9,730 nucleotides of DNA from NCBI GenBank assembly GCA_039925145.1, contig JBDSZL010000037.1:1-9730 (forward strand), read 5' to 3'. The notes beneath the pieces are model-generated. The model had not been told where the DNA came from, made no database searches, and worked only from the letters and a program-made list of their open reading frames with translations. The DNA is from JBDSZL01 sp039925145 (GTDB taxonomy: Bacteria; Acidobacteriota; Vicinamibacteria; Vicinamibacterales; SCN-69-37). This document shows, in pieces, positions 1 through 6,553 of this stretch. Both the position numbers and the translations under genes were made by a program. The first letter of the stretch is position 1. The number at the start of each line of letters is the position of its first letter.

Positions 1-105
1 TTCGACCTTTACTACATCGAGAACTGGTCGTTGTCACTCGACTTCAAGATCATGTGGCTCACGGTCCTGCGCGACCGCCACATCAACGAGGCCATCGGCC
101 GCTAG
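1..105 (+). CDS. C-terminal fragment of a polyprenyl-phosphate sugar-1-phosphate transferase (partial)
   Basis: Only the last 34 codons are in the window; the 5' end lies to the left and the stop is TAG at 103-105. The fragment reads FDLYYIENWSLSLDFKIMWL and then TVLRDRHINEAIGR. The YYIENWSLxxDxKI block is the characteristic C-terminal end of the bacterial sugar transferase family (WcaJ/PglC-like, including undecaprenyl-phosphate glucose phosphotransferases). Members of that family move a sugar-1-phosphate from a UDP-sugar onto undecaprenyl phosphate at the inner membrane, the first step of exopolysaccharide or O-antigen unit assembly. The following UDP-sugar decarboxylase gene starts 13 nt downstream on the same strand, which supports a glycan biosynthesis operon. 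The donor sugar cannot be judged from this tail. Confidence 0.85.
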   Translation, partial: FDLYYIENWSLSLDFKIMWLTVLRDRHINEAIGR

Positions 106-118
106 GGCACCTTCACCT

Positions 119-1054
119 ATGAGAATCGTCATCACCGGCGCCGCCGGCTTCATCGGATCGCACCTCTCGGAGACCCTGCTCGACCAGGGACACTCGGTGG
201 TCGGCATCGACAACCTGCTCACCGGAGACATCGCCAACATCGCGCATCTGACCGGCCGCGATTTCCTGTTCCTGAAGCACGACGTCACCAACTACATCTA
301 CGTGGACGGCCCTGTCGACGTGGTGCTGCACTGGGCCAGCCCCGCCAGTCCTGTCGATTACCTCGAGTGGCCGATCCCAACGCTCAAAGTGGGCGCGCTC
401 GGCACCCACAAGGCGCTCGGCTTGGCCAAGGCCAAGGGCGCACGGTTCGTCCTCGCTTCGACGTCGGAAGTGTACGGCGACCCGCTCGAGCATCCACAAC
501 GCGAGAGCTACTGGGGCAACGTCAACCCCGTCGGACCGCGCGGGGTGTACGACGAGGCGAAACGGTTCGCCGAAGCGATGACCGTGGCATACCACCGGTA
601 CCATGGCCTCGACGCGAAGATTGTTCGTATCTTCAACACCTACGGCCCACGCATGCGCGTGAACGACGGCCGCGCGGTGCCGGCCTTTATCGACCAGGCA
701 CTGCGGGGTGAGGACGTGACGATCTTCGGCAGCGGCAGCCAGACGCGCAGCTTCTGCTACATCACCGATCTGGTCGACGGCATTCTGCGCCTGATGATGT
801 CGTCGCTCAACGAGCCGACCAACATCGGCAACCCGCACGAGATGTCGATCGAGGACATGGCGCGGCTCATCATCAAGATGACCGGCTCATCGAGCAACGT
901 GGTGTTCAAGCCGCTGCCGACCGACGACCCCAAGGTGCGCCAGCCAGACATCACCCGCGCGCGCACGCTGCTCGGCTGGGAACCGAAGGTGTCGCTCGAG
1001 CAGGGACTGACATCGACGATTGATTACTTCAAGCAGAAGCGCGCGAACGCGTAG
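119..1054 (+). CDS. NAD-dependent UDP-glucuronate decarboxylase-like epimerase (UDP-xylose synthase family)
   Basis: A 311-residue extended short-chain dehydrogenase. It has an N-terminal Rossmann nucleotide-binding motif GAAGFIG (residues 7-13), an acidic residue ending beta-2 (D31), the TSEVYGDP block (115-122) and the YxxxK pair in VYDEAK (Y144, K148). The TSEVYGDP, NPVGPR (136-141) and VRIFNTYGPRM (169-179) blocks match UDP-glucuronate decarboxylases, with T115, E117, Y144 and K148 in the expected catalytic positions. The family converts UDP-glucuronate to UDP-xylose through a 4-keto intermediate, using bound NAD+. The length is typical of bacterial cytosolic forms with no membrane anchor. 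One difference is GVYDEAK where many UXS proteins have SCYDEGK, so a related UDP-sugar epimerase or dehydratase is possible. The ATG at 119 precedes the Rossmann strand directly; no clear Shine-Dalgarno (SD) sequence is seen. The upstream sugar transferase suggests surface polysaccharide supply. Confidence 0.88.
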   Translation: MRIVITGAAGFIGSHLSETLLDQGHSVVGIDNLLTGDIANIAHLTGRDFLFLKHDVTNYIYVDGPVDVVLHWASPASPVDYLEWPIPTLKVGALGTHKALGLAKAKGARFVLASTSEVYGDPLEHPQRESYWGNVNPVGPRGVYDEAKRFAEAMTVAYHRYHGLDAKIVRIFNTYGPRMRVNDGRAVPAFIDQALRGEDVTIFGSGSQTRSFCYITDLVDGILRLMMSSLNEPTNIGNPHEMSIEDMARLIIKMTGSSSNVVFKPLPTDDPKVRQPDITRARTLLGWEPKVSLEQGLTSTIDYFKQKRANA

Positions 1055-1066
1055 AGGCGGACCCAC

Positions 1067-1630
1067 TCAGCGCGGGTCGTCGACCAGCACGCCCCGCGCG
1101 ATGTGCACGGCGTACTGCGCCGCCGACGCCAGCGTGATCGCGAGCGCGGTGTAGACGCACCAGTCCACCAGCCGAATGCGCTCCCCCACGAAGTTGGCAT
1201 AGAGGGTGGTCACCCCGGTGACCACGTAGACCACCGTCGCCGCCTTGCCGAGCAGCGTGGGGCGGAACGTCCGGCGCGCGACGGCGAGATTGACGATCGC
1301 CACGGTCAGCACAATCGCGATGTCGCGGCTCAGCACGAGCACGGTCAGCCACAGGGGCAGACGCACTTCGCTACCCAGCCCTGGCATTGTCAGCATGACG
1401 AACATTGTCGCGACGAGCAGCTTGTCGGCCATCGGGTCCAGCCACGCGCCGAGCGTGGTGAGCTGACCGGTCCGCCGCGCGATGAAGCCGTCGAACAGGT
1501 CGGTCACGCCTGCCACCACGAATGTGATCAGTGCCCAGCCCGGCAGCCCGTACAGCATGCAGAGGGCAAAGACCGGCACAAGCAGGAGCCGCAGCAGGGT
1601 CAACTGATTGGCGGCGGTGAGGACCGACAT
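1067..1630 (-). CDS. pgsA: CDP-diacylglycerol--glycerol-3-phosphate 3-phosphatidyltransferase (PgsA)
   Basis: A 187-residue membrane protein of the CDP-alcohol phosphatidyltransferase family. It makes phosphatidylglycerophosphate, the committed step to phosphatidylglycerol and cardiolipin. The full family signature D-x2-DG-x2-AR-x8-G-x3-D-x3-D is present, with D44, D47, G48, A51, R52, G61, D65 and D69; the aspartates bind metal and activate the substrate. The N-terminal NQLTLLR (8-14), the DPMADK sequence (65-70) and the FRPTLLGKAAT region (122-132) favour PgsA over phosphatidylserine or cardiolipin synthases. Hydrophobic segments lie near residues 15-42, 71-83, 92-117, 132-145 and 156-175. 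I chose the ATG at 1630 because it gives the usual PgsA N-terminus; the frame stays open upstream but is unlike any family member. No SD sequence is visible, and a TGCTAGAATC element lies just upstream. It is last in the minus-strand cluster and converges on the UDP-sugar gene with a 12-nt gap. Confidence 0.92.
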   Translation of the reverse strand: MSVLTAANQLTLLRLLLVPVFALCMLYGLPGWALITFVVAGVTDLFDGFIARRTGQLTTLGAWLDPMADKLLVATMFVMLTMPGLGSEVRLPLWLTVLVLSRDIAIVLTVAIVNLAVARRTFRPTLLGKAATVVYVVTGVTTLYANFVGERIRLVDWCVYTALAITLASAAQYAVHIARGVLVDDPR

Positions 1631-1637
1631 CGCGCTA

Positions 1638-1647
1638 GATTCTAGCA
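1638..1647 (-). promoter_or_regulatory. Putative extended -10 promoter element TGCTAGAATC ahead of pgsA
   Basis: The minus strand reads TGCTAGAATC here, ending 7 nt before the pgsA ATG. TG-N-TAGAAT matches an extended -10 (TG-N-TATAAT) at 5 of 6 hexamer positions. The same 10-mer occurs at 4387-4396, upstream of hflX. The element is also part of a perfect 13-bp inverted repeat, GCTAGA-A-TCTAGC (1634-1646). No convincing -35 hexamer is seen. If it is used, the transcript would start at or within a few nt of the ATG, giving a leaderless or nearly leaderless mRNA, which fits the lack of an SD sequence. The sequence match is direct; promoter function is inferred. Confidence 0.35.
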
Positions 1648-1713
1648 GTCCGTCATCAGAGCCGCCGGTGGCGCGGCGCTCCTCGAGCTGCGACCTGTGT
1701 ATTGGTCCGGAGA

Positions 1714-3087
1714 TTACTGACGGCCGGTGAGCAATGCGATGCGGTGGATCGCGCTCGCGAGGTCCGCGCCTGTGGCCGAACCGGTGGGACTGAATCGGTT
1801 GTCGGCGTCGGCACTCATGGCCCCGGCGGCGACAGCGAGGGCTGCAGGCCGATAGAGCGTGTTGGTCGCGGGAAGATCGGCAAACCTCGGCCGTCCCGCC
1901 TGCCATCGTGTCAGCTCTGCCGGATTGGCCGTGGTCGCCACACGCAGCAACTGAGCGACGATCGCCGCCAGGTCGGCTCGACGCACCGTGGCCGCGGGCT
2001 GGAACGTGTGATTCGGGTAAATCGTCATGATGCCCGCGCGAGTGACCGGGAGAATCCATGGCGCCGCCCAGTGGTGCAACGCATCGGTGGCCACGTCGGT
2101 TGCGCGCTTCGGGGCACGATCGATCAGCGTCTTCAAGTTAATGCCGATGTAGGCCGCCGCGTCGGCTCGCGTGATGGTGGACGCCGAGCCAATCTGCGCG
2201 AACTCAGGCGGCAGCGCGGCGAGATCGGCCTTGGTGCGCAGCTCGACGACCTTGGTGCGCCACTCAGGGCGCGGCTCGAGCGCGGCGGCCTTGGCGTACG
2301 CGTCGGCCGCGCCGCCAAACTTCTGCTGCGCTTCGAGCATGCCTCCGAGGAGCGCGGGCCACTCAGCTTCTTGCGGCTCGAGCGCGGCGGCTTTCTGCAG
2401 GGCCTCTTCGGCTTCGGCCAGATGGCCCGCTTCGCTGTGCGCGAGCGCCAGCTCGCGCAGGATCAGCGTGCTCGACGGCGAGATGGCCAGGGCCTGTTCC
2501 AGCAGTTTCAACGCGTCGTCGGTCTTGTGTGCCGCACGCGCCTTGCGACCGGAGTCGACCAGATTCTGCAGGGCGCGAAACCGGACGAGCTCGAGCCGCG
2601 ACTTGATCGCATCGTGCTGCGGATCGACGAGCAGAATTCGCTCCATCACGGCGATGGCGTCGGGGTCTCGATTGAGAGCGAGCAGCGCCTCGGCCTGGCC
2701 GACCAGTGCGGGCAGGTAGCGGTCGGCGGCCGCGAGCGCCGCACTGAAGTGCGACGAGGCCGACTTGTAGTTGCGGCTTGCCAGGTCAGCGAAGCCGAGA
2801 CCCGTTTCGGCGGGATAGAACGCCGGCGCGCGCTTCAACACCTCGGCGAATTCACGAGAGGCGGTACGGAGATCGCCCGCCTGGAGCCGTTGCCAGGCCG
2901 CAAGGTGCCGTTCGCGCAGAGTCGCCGAGATCGGGAGGTCCGTCGGAACGTCAGGGGGCGGATACGTGGCGTAGGCCGGAGGGGCGGCCGCGGCCGGGGT
3001 GCGCGCGGGCTTTGTCGCGCAGGAGGCCGCCGCGCACACGAGCATCAGCGCCACGAGGTGCTGCGAGAGCGGCCTGCGACTCATCAT
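1714..3087 (-). CDS. TPR-repeat lipoprotein with C-terminal S-layer homology (SLH)-like domains
   Basis: A 457-residue exported protein. Residues 1-22 form a signal peptide with basic residues (RR at 4-5) and a hydrophobic core. AASC places a lipobox-like cysteine at position 23; the -3 residue is Ala rather than the usual Leu, so lipidation is likely but not certain. A Pro/Ala-rich linker (about 28-55) follows. Then come roughly six TPR-like helical repeats (about 58-285), the clearest being 174-206, 207-240 and 241-273, with repeated KAAALEP at the helix ends. The C-terminal part (about 300-455) holds three SLH-like segments, recognised by TRADAAAYI, FQPAATVRRADLA, RFADLPA and RFSPTGSATGADLA. 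SLH domains bind cell-wall polymers or peptidoglycan, so a role in envelope anchoring or assembly is plausible; the exact function is unknown. Its ATG overlaps the hflX stop (ATGA), implying translational coupling. Confidence 0.8.
   Translation of the reverse strand: MMSRRPLSQHLVALMLVCAAASCATKPARTPAAAAPPAYATYPPPDVPTDLPISATLRERHLAAWQRLQAGDLRTASREFAEVLKRAPAFYPAETGLGFADLASRNYKSASSHFSAALAAADRYLPALVGQAEALLALNRDPDAIAVMERILLVDPQHDAIKSRLELVRFRALQNLVDSGRKARAAHKTDDALKLLEQALAISPSSTLILRELALAHSEAGHLAEAEEALQKAAALEPQEAEWPALLGGMLEAQQKFGGAADAYAKAAALEPRPEWRTKVVELRTKADLAALPPEFAQIGSASTITRADAAAYIGINLKTLIDRAPKRATDVATDALHHWAAPWILPVTRAGIMTIYPNHTFQPAATVRRADLAAIVAQLLRVATTANPAELTRWQAGRPRFADLPATNTLYRPAALAVAAGAMSADADNRFSPTGSATGADLASAIHRIALLTGRQ
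2271..2391 (-). repeat. 19-bp direct repeat spaced exactly one TPR unit (102 bp) within the lipoprotein gene
   Basis: The 19-mer gcggctcgagcgcggcggc occurs at 2271-2289 and again at 2373-2391. The offset is 102 bp, or 34 codons, the length of one TPR unit. Both copies encode the same AAALEP turn on the minus strand. This is direct sequence evidence of either internal TPR duplication or strong constraint on the repeat. Confidence 0.8.
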
Positions 3088-4376
3088 GCCGGCACTCGGA
3101 CGCGACTGAACCGCCCGAGCAGGCGGCGCGGCACATCCGCTTCGAGCGAGACCTGATCACCGGTACCAGGCTCTTGCACGAGCACGGTGCCATGCCGGTA
3201 GAGATCAGCCAGCAGATCGCGATCGGCTTGCAGGCTGCTGTTGAACGACAGGTGCAGCCGTTCGCAGTCGAGCGCGAGCCGTGCCGAGACAGCAGTGAGC
3301 AAATCGGAGCGACCGAGGTCCTCGAGCGCCGACACGAACACCGCCTCCGGATGCGCGGCCCGGAGCGAGGAGAGCTCGTCGTCCTCCACCGCGTCGATCT
3401 TGTTGAACACTTCGAGCACAGGGACCTGATCTGCGCCGATCTCCCCCAGCACGCTGCTGACGGCCTCGGCGCGCCGCTCGCGGTCGACTGCCGACGCGTC
3501 CATCACATGCAGCAGGAGATCGGCGTTGACCACTTCCTCGAGCGTCGCATGAAAGGCAGCGACCAGCTGATGAGGCAGCCGGTCGATGAAGCCGACCGTG
3601 TCGGCCACGATCAACTGACGCGCGTCGGCCAGTTTGATGCGGCGCATCAATGGATCGAGCGTGGCGAACAACGCATCCGATTCGAGCGCGGCAGCGCCGG
3701 TCAGGCGATTGAATAGCGTGGTCTTGCCCGCATTGGTGTAGCCGACGAGCGCCACCGTCGGCACATCGGCGCGCCGACGCCGAGTGCGCAGGTACCCACG
3801 GCGGCGGCGGACCTCCGCGATATCGGCTTTCAGCGCCGCGATGCGGGAACGGATTCGACGGCGATCGGTCTCGAGCTTTGTTTCACCCGGTCCACGAGTG
3901 CCAATGCCGCCGCCCTGCTGTGAGAGCGCGGTGCCCGACCCGGCCAGTCGTGGCAGCAGGTACTGCAGCTGCGCCAGTTCCACTTGCAGCTGGCCTTCGC
4001 GGGTGCGCGCGCGACGCGCGAAGATATCGAGGATCAGCAACGTGCGGTCGACCACGCGCCGGCCGCAGATGGCCTCGAGGTTTCGCGTCTGCGCGGGCGA
4101 GAGCTCGTTGTCGACGATGACCACCGAGACCTCGGCTTCCTCGCATCCGCGCGCCAGGGTCTCCGCCTTGCCTTTGCCGATGAGCGTCGCCGAATCGGGC
4201 TTCGGCCGATCCTGCACGATGTTGAGCACCACCTCGGCGCCCGCAGCTCGCGCCAATCCGGTGAGCTCATCGAGAAGAATGTCGGGATCGACGGCACGTG
4301 ACGAACGAGTAGCGAGCCTGACGAGGGCTGCGCGCTCGCGCGACTGCTCAGGCGTCGCGGTACCACGCATATTCAT
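3084..4376 (-). CDS. hflX: Ribosome-associated GTPase HflX
   Basis: A 430-residue translational GTPase. The N-terminal HflX nucleotide-binding domain (about 32-125) includes TLIGKGKAETL (64-74), VVIVDNELSPAQTRNLE (85-101) and VVDRTLLILDIFA (108-120). A helical linker carries the family signature GGGIGTRGPGETKLETDRR (155-173). The G domain shows G1 GYTNAGKT (212-219), G2 around FATLD (237-241), G3 DTVGF (259-263), G4 NKID (325-328) and G5 SALE (349-352). All GTPase motifs are intact and the length is typical. HflX binds the 50S subunit and splits stalled or hibernating 70S ribosomes during stress. I chose the ATG at 4376; a second ATG two codons later is also possible. The start lies 3 nt after the tsaC stop, with no good SD sequence but a TGCTAGAATC element upstream. 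The stop overlaps the next start by 4 nt. Confidence 0.96.
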   Translation of the reverse strand: MNMRGTATPEQSRERAALVRLATRSSRAVDPDILLDELTGLARAAGAEVVLNIVQDRPKPDSATLIGKGKAETLARGCEEAEVSVVIVDNELSPAQTRNLEAICGRRVVDRTLLILDIFARRARTREGQLQVELAQLQYLLPRLAGSGTALSQQGGGIGTRGPGETKLETDRRRIRSRIAALKADIAEVRRRRGYLRTRRRRADVPTVALVGYTNAGKTTLFNRLTGAAALESDALFATLDPLMRRIKLADARQLIVADTVGFIDRLPHQLVAAFHATLEEVVNADLLLHVMDASAVDRERRAEAVSSVLGEIGADQVPVLEVFNKIDAVEDDELSSLRAAHPEAVFVSALEDLGRSDLLTAVSARLALDCERLHLSFNSSLQADRDLLADLYRHGTVLVQEPGTGDQVSLEADVPRRLLGRFSRVRVPA

Positions 4377-4379
4377 TGC

Positions 4380-5027
4380 TTATTTCGATTCTAGCACGTG
4401 GCTCCACGGCACAACGCCCTCTCGAATGAGCCGCCACTCGGCTTGCCGCGCGTCGACGATCGTCGACGGCGCGCCACCGGGTGTTGACCCGCCGTCGACA
4501 ATGACGAGCCGCGGATCGGGCTGCAGCCCCTGCAGTGCCGCGCCGTGAGTGGCCGGCGGCTCGCCACTCCGGTTGGCGCTGGTTGCCGTCAGGATGCCAC
4601 CGGCGGCAGCCGCCAGATCGCGCGCCAGCTCGTTGGCCGGTACCCGTACGGCAATCGTGCCTGTTCCGCCATGCACCACGCTAGAGATCCACGAAGGGGC
4701 GTCGAGAATGAGCGACAAAGGCCCCGGCCAGAAGCGCTGAGCCAGGCGCGTGGAGTCTTCCCCTATTGTTCCGCACAGCTGCACAACCAACTCGAACGAC
4801 CCAGCAATCAGCGGGACGGCCGAGTCGCGGCTTCGGCCTTTGAGATCGAACAGGGACTGCACGGCATGATCCGACCGCGGATCGGCGGCCAGGCCGTAGA
4901 ACGTCTCGGTGGGAAACGCCACAAGGCCCCCGGAATCGATCCATTCAGCCAGCTCACGCAGCTCATCTAGCGTGGGCGTCCTCGTCGCACAGTGGTAGAT
5001 GCGTCTTGCGGGGCGGGCGGTGGCCAT
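4380..5027 (-). CDS. tsaC: L-threonylcarbamoyladenylate synthase (TsaC/Sua5/YrdC family, short form)
   Basis: A 215-residue protein holding a single YrdC domain without the C-terminal Sua5 extension. It makes threonylcarbamoyl-AMP from threonine, bicarbonate and ATP, the first step of the t6A37 modification of ANN-decoding tRNAs. Visible family motifs are GGLVAFPTETFYGLAADP (33-50), the KGR of the substrate-binding loop (63-65) followed by AVPL (70-73), FWPGPLSLIL (99-108), TIAVRVP (124-130), TATSANRSGEP (147-157) and GGAPSTIVD (184-192). The frame stays open upstream to 5162, but that extension lies inside the preceding gene and is unlike the family. The ATG at 5027 gives a normal N-terminus and sits 7 nt after the upstream stop. 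No strong SD sequence is seen, so coupling to the preceding gene is likely. hflX begins 3 nt downstream. Confidence 0.93.
   Translation of the reverse strand: MATARPARRIYHCATRTPTLDELRELAEWIDSGGLVAFPTETFYGLAADPRSDHAVQSLFDLKGRSRDSAVPLIAGSFELVVQLCGTIGEDSTRLAQRFWPGPLSLILDAPSWISSVVHGGTGTIAVRVPANELARDLAAAAGGILTATSANRSGEPPATHGAALQGLQPDPRLVIVDGGSTPGGAPSTIVDARQAEWRLIREGVVPWSHVLESK
4387..4396 (-). promoter_or_regulatory. Putative extended -10 promoter element TGCTAGAATC ahead of hflX
   Basis: The minus strand reads TGCTAGAATC inside the last codons of tsaC, ending 10 nt before the hflX ATG. It is identical over 10 bases to the element upstream of pgsA (1638-1647) and resembles an extended -10 (TG-N-TAGAAT). 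No good -35 is visible; the closest is TTGTGC at about 15-bp spacing. It may drive separate, near-leaderless expression of hflX within the operon. Its place inside coding sequence means part of the match reflects codon constraint. Function is inferred. Confidence 0.33.
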
Positions 5028-5034
5028 GCGGAGG

Positions 5035-5829
5035 TCAGACCCGTCGAAGCTCGGCAGGGTCTCCAATCGACAGGCCCAGCTGCTCGGCAGCGCTGGCGTT
5101 GGGCGCGGCGCACTCGAGTTGATCGGTGCTACCGAAGAGCGCGGCCACCTCTCCGGCAGCAATCTCGGAGTACGTCGACACGATCCGCGAGATCTGGTGC
5201 GGCCCGACGGTCAGGCGCAGCACTCCTAATCCATCGGTCAGCCGCTCGCACGATCGGCGATCGAGATTGGTGACCACGTTGCCGAAACGATCGATGCGCA
5301 CCACGGTGCCCGTCAGCACCGTGCCCTCGAGGTGTGGCGCCGGCAGGTCGAGCATGCAGTACTCGGTGAGCGCCCGGCCGAAGGCCGACAGGTGCACACC
5401 CTTGGACAGCCACGCGGCGGCGGGAGCGAATCGATCGCGCCCTTCGAACGTCCGGCTGACGGTGGGGCGCGCGTACCGTCGCTCCGACAGTTCGACCACC
5501 TTTTTCGGGGGCGCCTCGTGGAACACCGCGGTGAGCACGCCGTTGTCGGGTGCGACAAACCGCCAGTCCCCCGCGTCGGCCGCGATCCCACGGCGTGACG
5601 ATCCCACGCCCGGGTCCACGACCACCACGAAGATCGTGCCGGCGGGAAAATACTTATACGTCGCCGCGAGTTCCTGGGCGGCGTACGCGATGTTGTGGGG
5701 CGGAAGGTCGTGCGAGAGGTCGATGATCTGTACGTCTGGATTGATGCAGAGCACCACGCCCTTCATCACACTGGCGTAATGATCGCGAGTGCCGAAATCT
5801 GTGAGAAACGCGACGAGCGGTTTTGCCAT
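5035..5829 (-). CDS. SAM hydrolase / SAM hydroxide adenosyltransferase (DUF62; chlorinase/fluorinase superfamily)
   Basis: A 264-residue member of the DUF62 family, which cleaves S-adenosylmethionine to adenosine and methionine with water as nucleophile; its relatives are the SAM-dependent chlorinase and fluorinase. N-terminal motifs are FLTDFGTRDHY (8-18), with D11 and D16 contacting SAM, and VDPGVGSSRR (71-80), with D72 and R79 matching the Asp and Arg of the hydrolase triad. APDNGVLT (93-100), FEGRDRFAPAAA (128-139) and the C-terminal DRFGNVVTN (180-188) are also diagnostic. The residue that I recall as the triad His in hydrolases, and Tyr in halogenases, is Glu129 here. I chose the ATG at 5829 because GGAAG lies 7 nt upstream; an in-frame GTG at 5847 would add six residues. 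The halogenase insertions are not evident, so a halogenase is unlikely. tsaC follows after 7 nt. Confidence 0.88.
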   Translation of the reverse strand: MAKPLVAFLTDFGTRDHYASVMKGVVLCINPDVQIIDLSHDLPPHNIAYAAQELAATYKYFPAGTIFVVVVDPGVGSSRRGIAADAGDWRFVAPDNGVLTAVFHEAPPKKVVELSERRYARPTVSRTFEGRDRFAPAAAWLSKGVHLSAFGRALTEYCMLDLPAPHLEGTVLTGTVVRIDRFGNVVTNLDRRSCERLTDGLGVLRLTVGPHQISRIVSTYSEIAAGEVAALFGSTDQLECAAPNASAAEQLGLSIGDPAELRRV

Positions 5830-5836
5830 GGGGAGT

Positions 5837-5841
5837 CTTCC
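5837..5841 (-). promoter_or_regulatory. Ribosome binding site GGAAG deciding the SAM hydrolase start
   Basis: The minus strand reads GGAAG and then 7 nt before the ATG at 5829. This supports that ATG over the in-frame GTG at 5847, which would lie upstream of the site. It is one of only two clear SD sequences in the minus-strand cluster. Confidence 0.6.
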
Positions 5842-5901
5842 GTTCACGCGTCAGCAGGCGCGGGTGTGTGACGCGGGATCCAGCGCAGATCAGCGGCTCT
5901 G

Positions 5902-6543
5902 CTAGGCCCGCTTGCGAAAGAGCGTCTCGCGCACGCTGCTCTTGAGCAGCACCGACTCGCTGGTAAGCAGTCCCTCGAACAGGCGGTTCAGATCGCGGAC
6001 CACGAGCACGTACCTCTTGGTGGGCGTGGCTGGCGCAAGGCGCAGTCGGAACGTGCTCGGGTTCTCGACGATGAAGCGCGTGTAGTGAGTCAGGTCTACT
6101 GCGCTGGCGCCAAAAAACCCGTAGAGCACGCCGCCGGGCTTGAGCAGACTGACGAGGTGGACGGCCAGCGCCTGAGCCGACGGCTTGTCGAGATAATCGA
6201 ACAAGTCCCAGCACAGGATGCCGTCGATCGACTCCGGGGCGTGGCGAAGGCGTGCGGGCAGCGCCTGCGGCAGTTGCGCGCGGGTGCCTTGCCGCGTGTG
6301 CGCTTCGACCTCGGCAAACAGATCCTCGACCTTGATCTTGCAGGCGAGCTCATCACCAAAGAAGCTGACATTGGACCCGATGACGGGCCCCAGATCGAGG
6401 AGCACGGGCGAAGGAATGTGCTTGAGTGCCGCGAGCACTCGCGGGAGAACTTTGGAGGGGCTGACCGCATCGGACGCAGAGACTGACACCGCCTTGACGG
6501 CCGGTGTCTCCTCTTTGCGTCCCCACTTGAACAGGCTGGCCAC
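5902..6543 (-). CDS. SAM-dependent methyltransferase-like protein, bactofilin-linked
   Basis: A 213-residue protein with a class I methyltransferase-like fold. Residues 47-58 (VLLDLGPVIGSN) align with motif I, but the glycine pattern is GPVIG rather than the usual GxGxG. KIKVEDLF (69-76) offers the post-I acidic residue, DGILCWDLFDYLD (107-119) resembles motif IV, and LLKPGGVLYGFFG (133-145) matches the post-IV strand. A conserved-looking tail (RDLNRLFEGLL, SSVRETLF) follows. The N-terminus, MASLFKWGRK, is short, aromatic and basic, followed by a low-complexity linker to about residue 30. The substrate is unknown, and the altered motif I means catalysis is uncertain. I chose the GTG start at 6543 because no better in-frame start is visible; it has no SD sequence and a hairpin lies 10 nt upstream. 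The bactofilin gene ends 39 nt upstream, so the two are probably co-transcribed. Confidence 0.7.
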   Translation of the reverse strand: MASLFKWGRKEETPAVKAVSVSASDAVSPSKVLPRVLAALKHIPSPVLLDLGPVIGSNVSFFGDELACKIKVEDLFAEVEAHTRQGTRAQLPQALPARLRHAPESIDGILCWDLFDYLDKPSAQALAVHLVSLLKPGGVLYGFFGASAVDLTHYTRFIVENPSTFRLRLAPATPTKRYVLVVRDLNRLFEGLLTSESVLLKSSVRETLFRKRA

Positions 6544-6553
6544 GGGAAATGGA

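Noticed and set aside
113..838. Minus-strand open frame of 241 codons opposite the UDP-sugar gene
   Set aside because: No known family motif, and it is fully covered by a well-supported epimerase gene on the other strand.
1060..1078. GACCC-N9-GGGTC stem at the end of pgsA as a terminator
   Set aside because: Only five pairs with a 9-nt loop and no U tract on either strand.
1631..2059. Upstream extension of the pgsA frame (143 extra codons)
   Set aside because: The extension is Arg/His/Ser-rich, overlaps the lipoprotein gene, and no PgsA has such an N-terminal domain.
1702..3156. Long plus-strand open frame (484 codons) opposite the TPR/SLH lipoprotein gene
   Set aside because: Composition is Arg/Gly-rich and has no recognisable domain. 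It mirrors the minus-strand gene, which has a signal peptide, TPR and SLH motifs. It is a typical high-GC antisense shadow.
5028..5162. Upstream extension of the tsaC frame (45 extra codons)
   Set aside because: It lies inside the SAM hydrolase gene and has no family resemblance; the ATG at 5027 gives the normal YrdC N-terminus.
5845..5901. GCAGA-N8-TCTGC stem between the methyltransferase-like and SAM hydrolase genes as a terminator or riboswitch
   Set aside because: The stem is short, there is no U tract, and no SAM-riboswitch-like conserved core could be recognised in this 72-nt gap.
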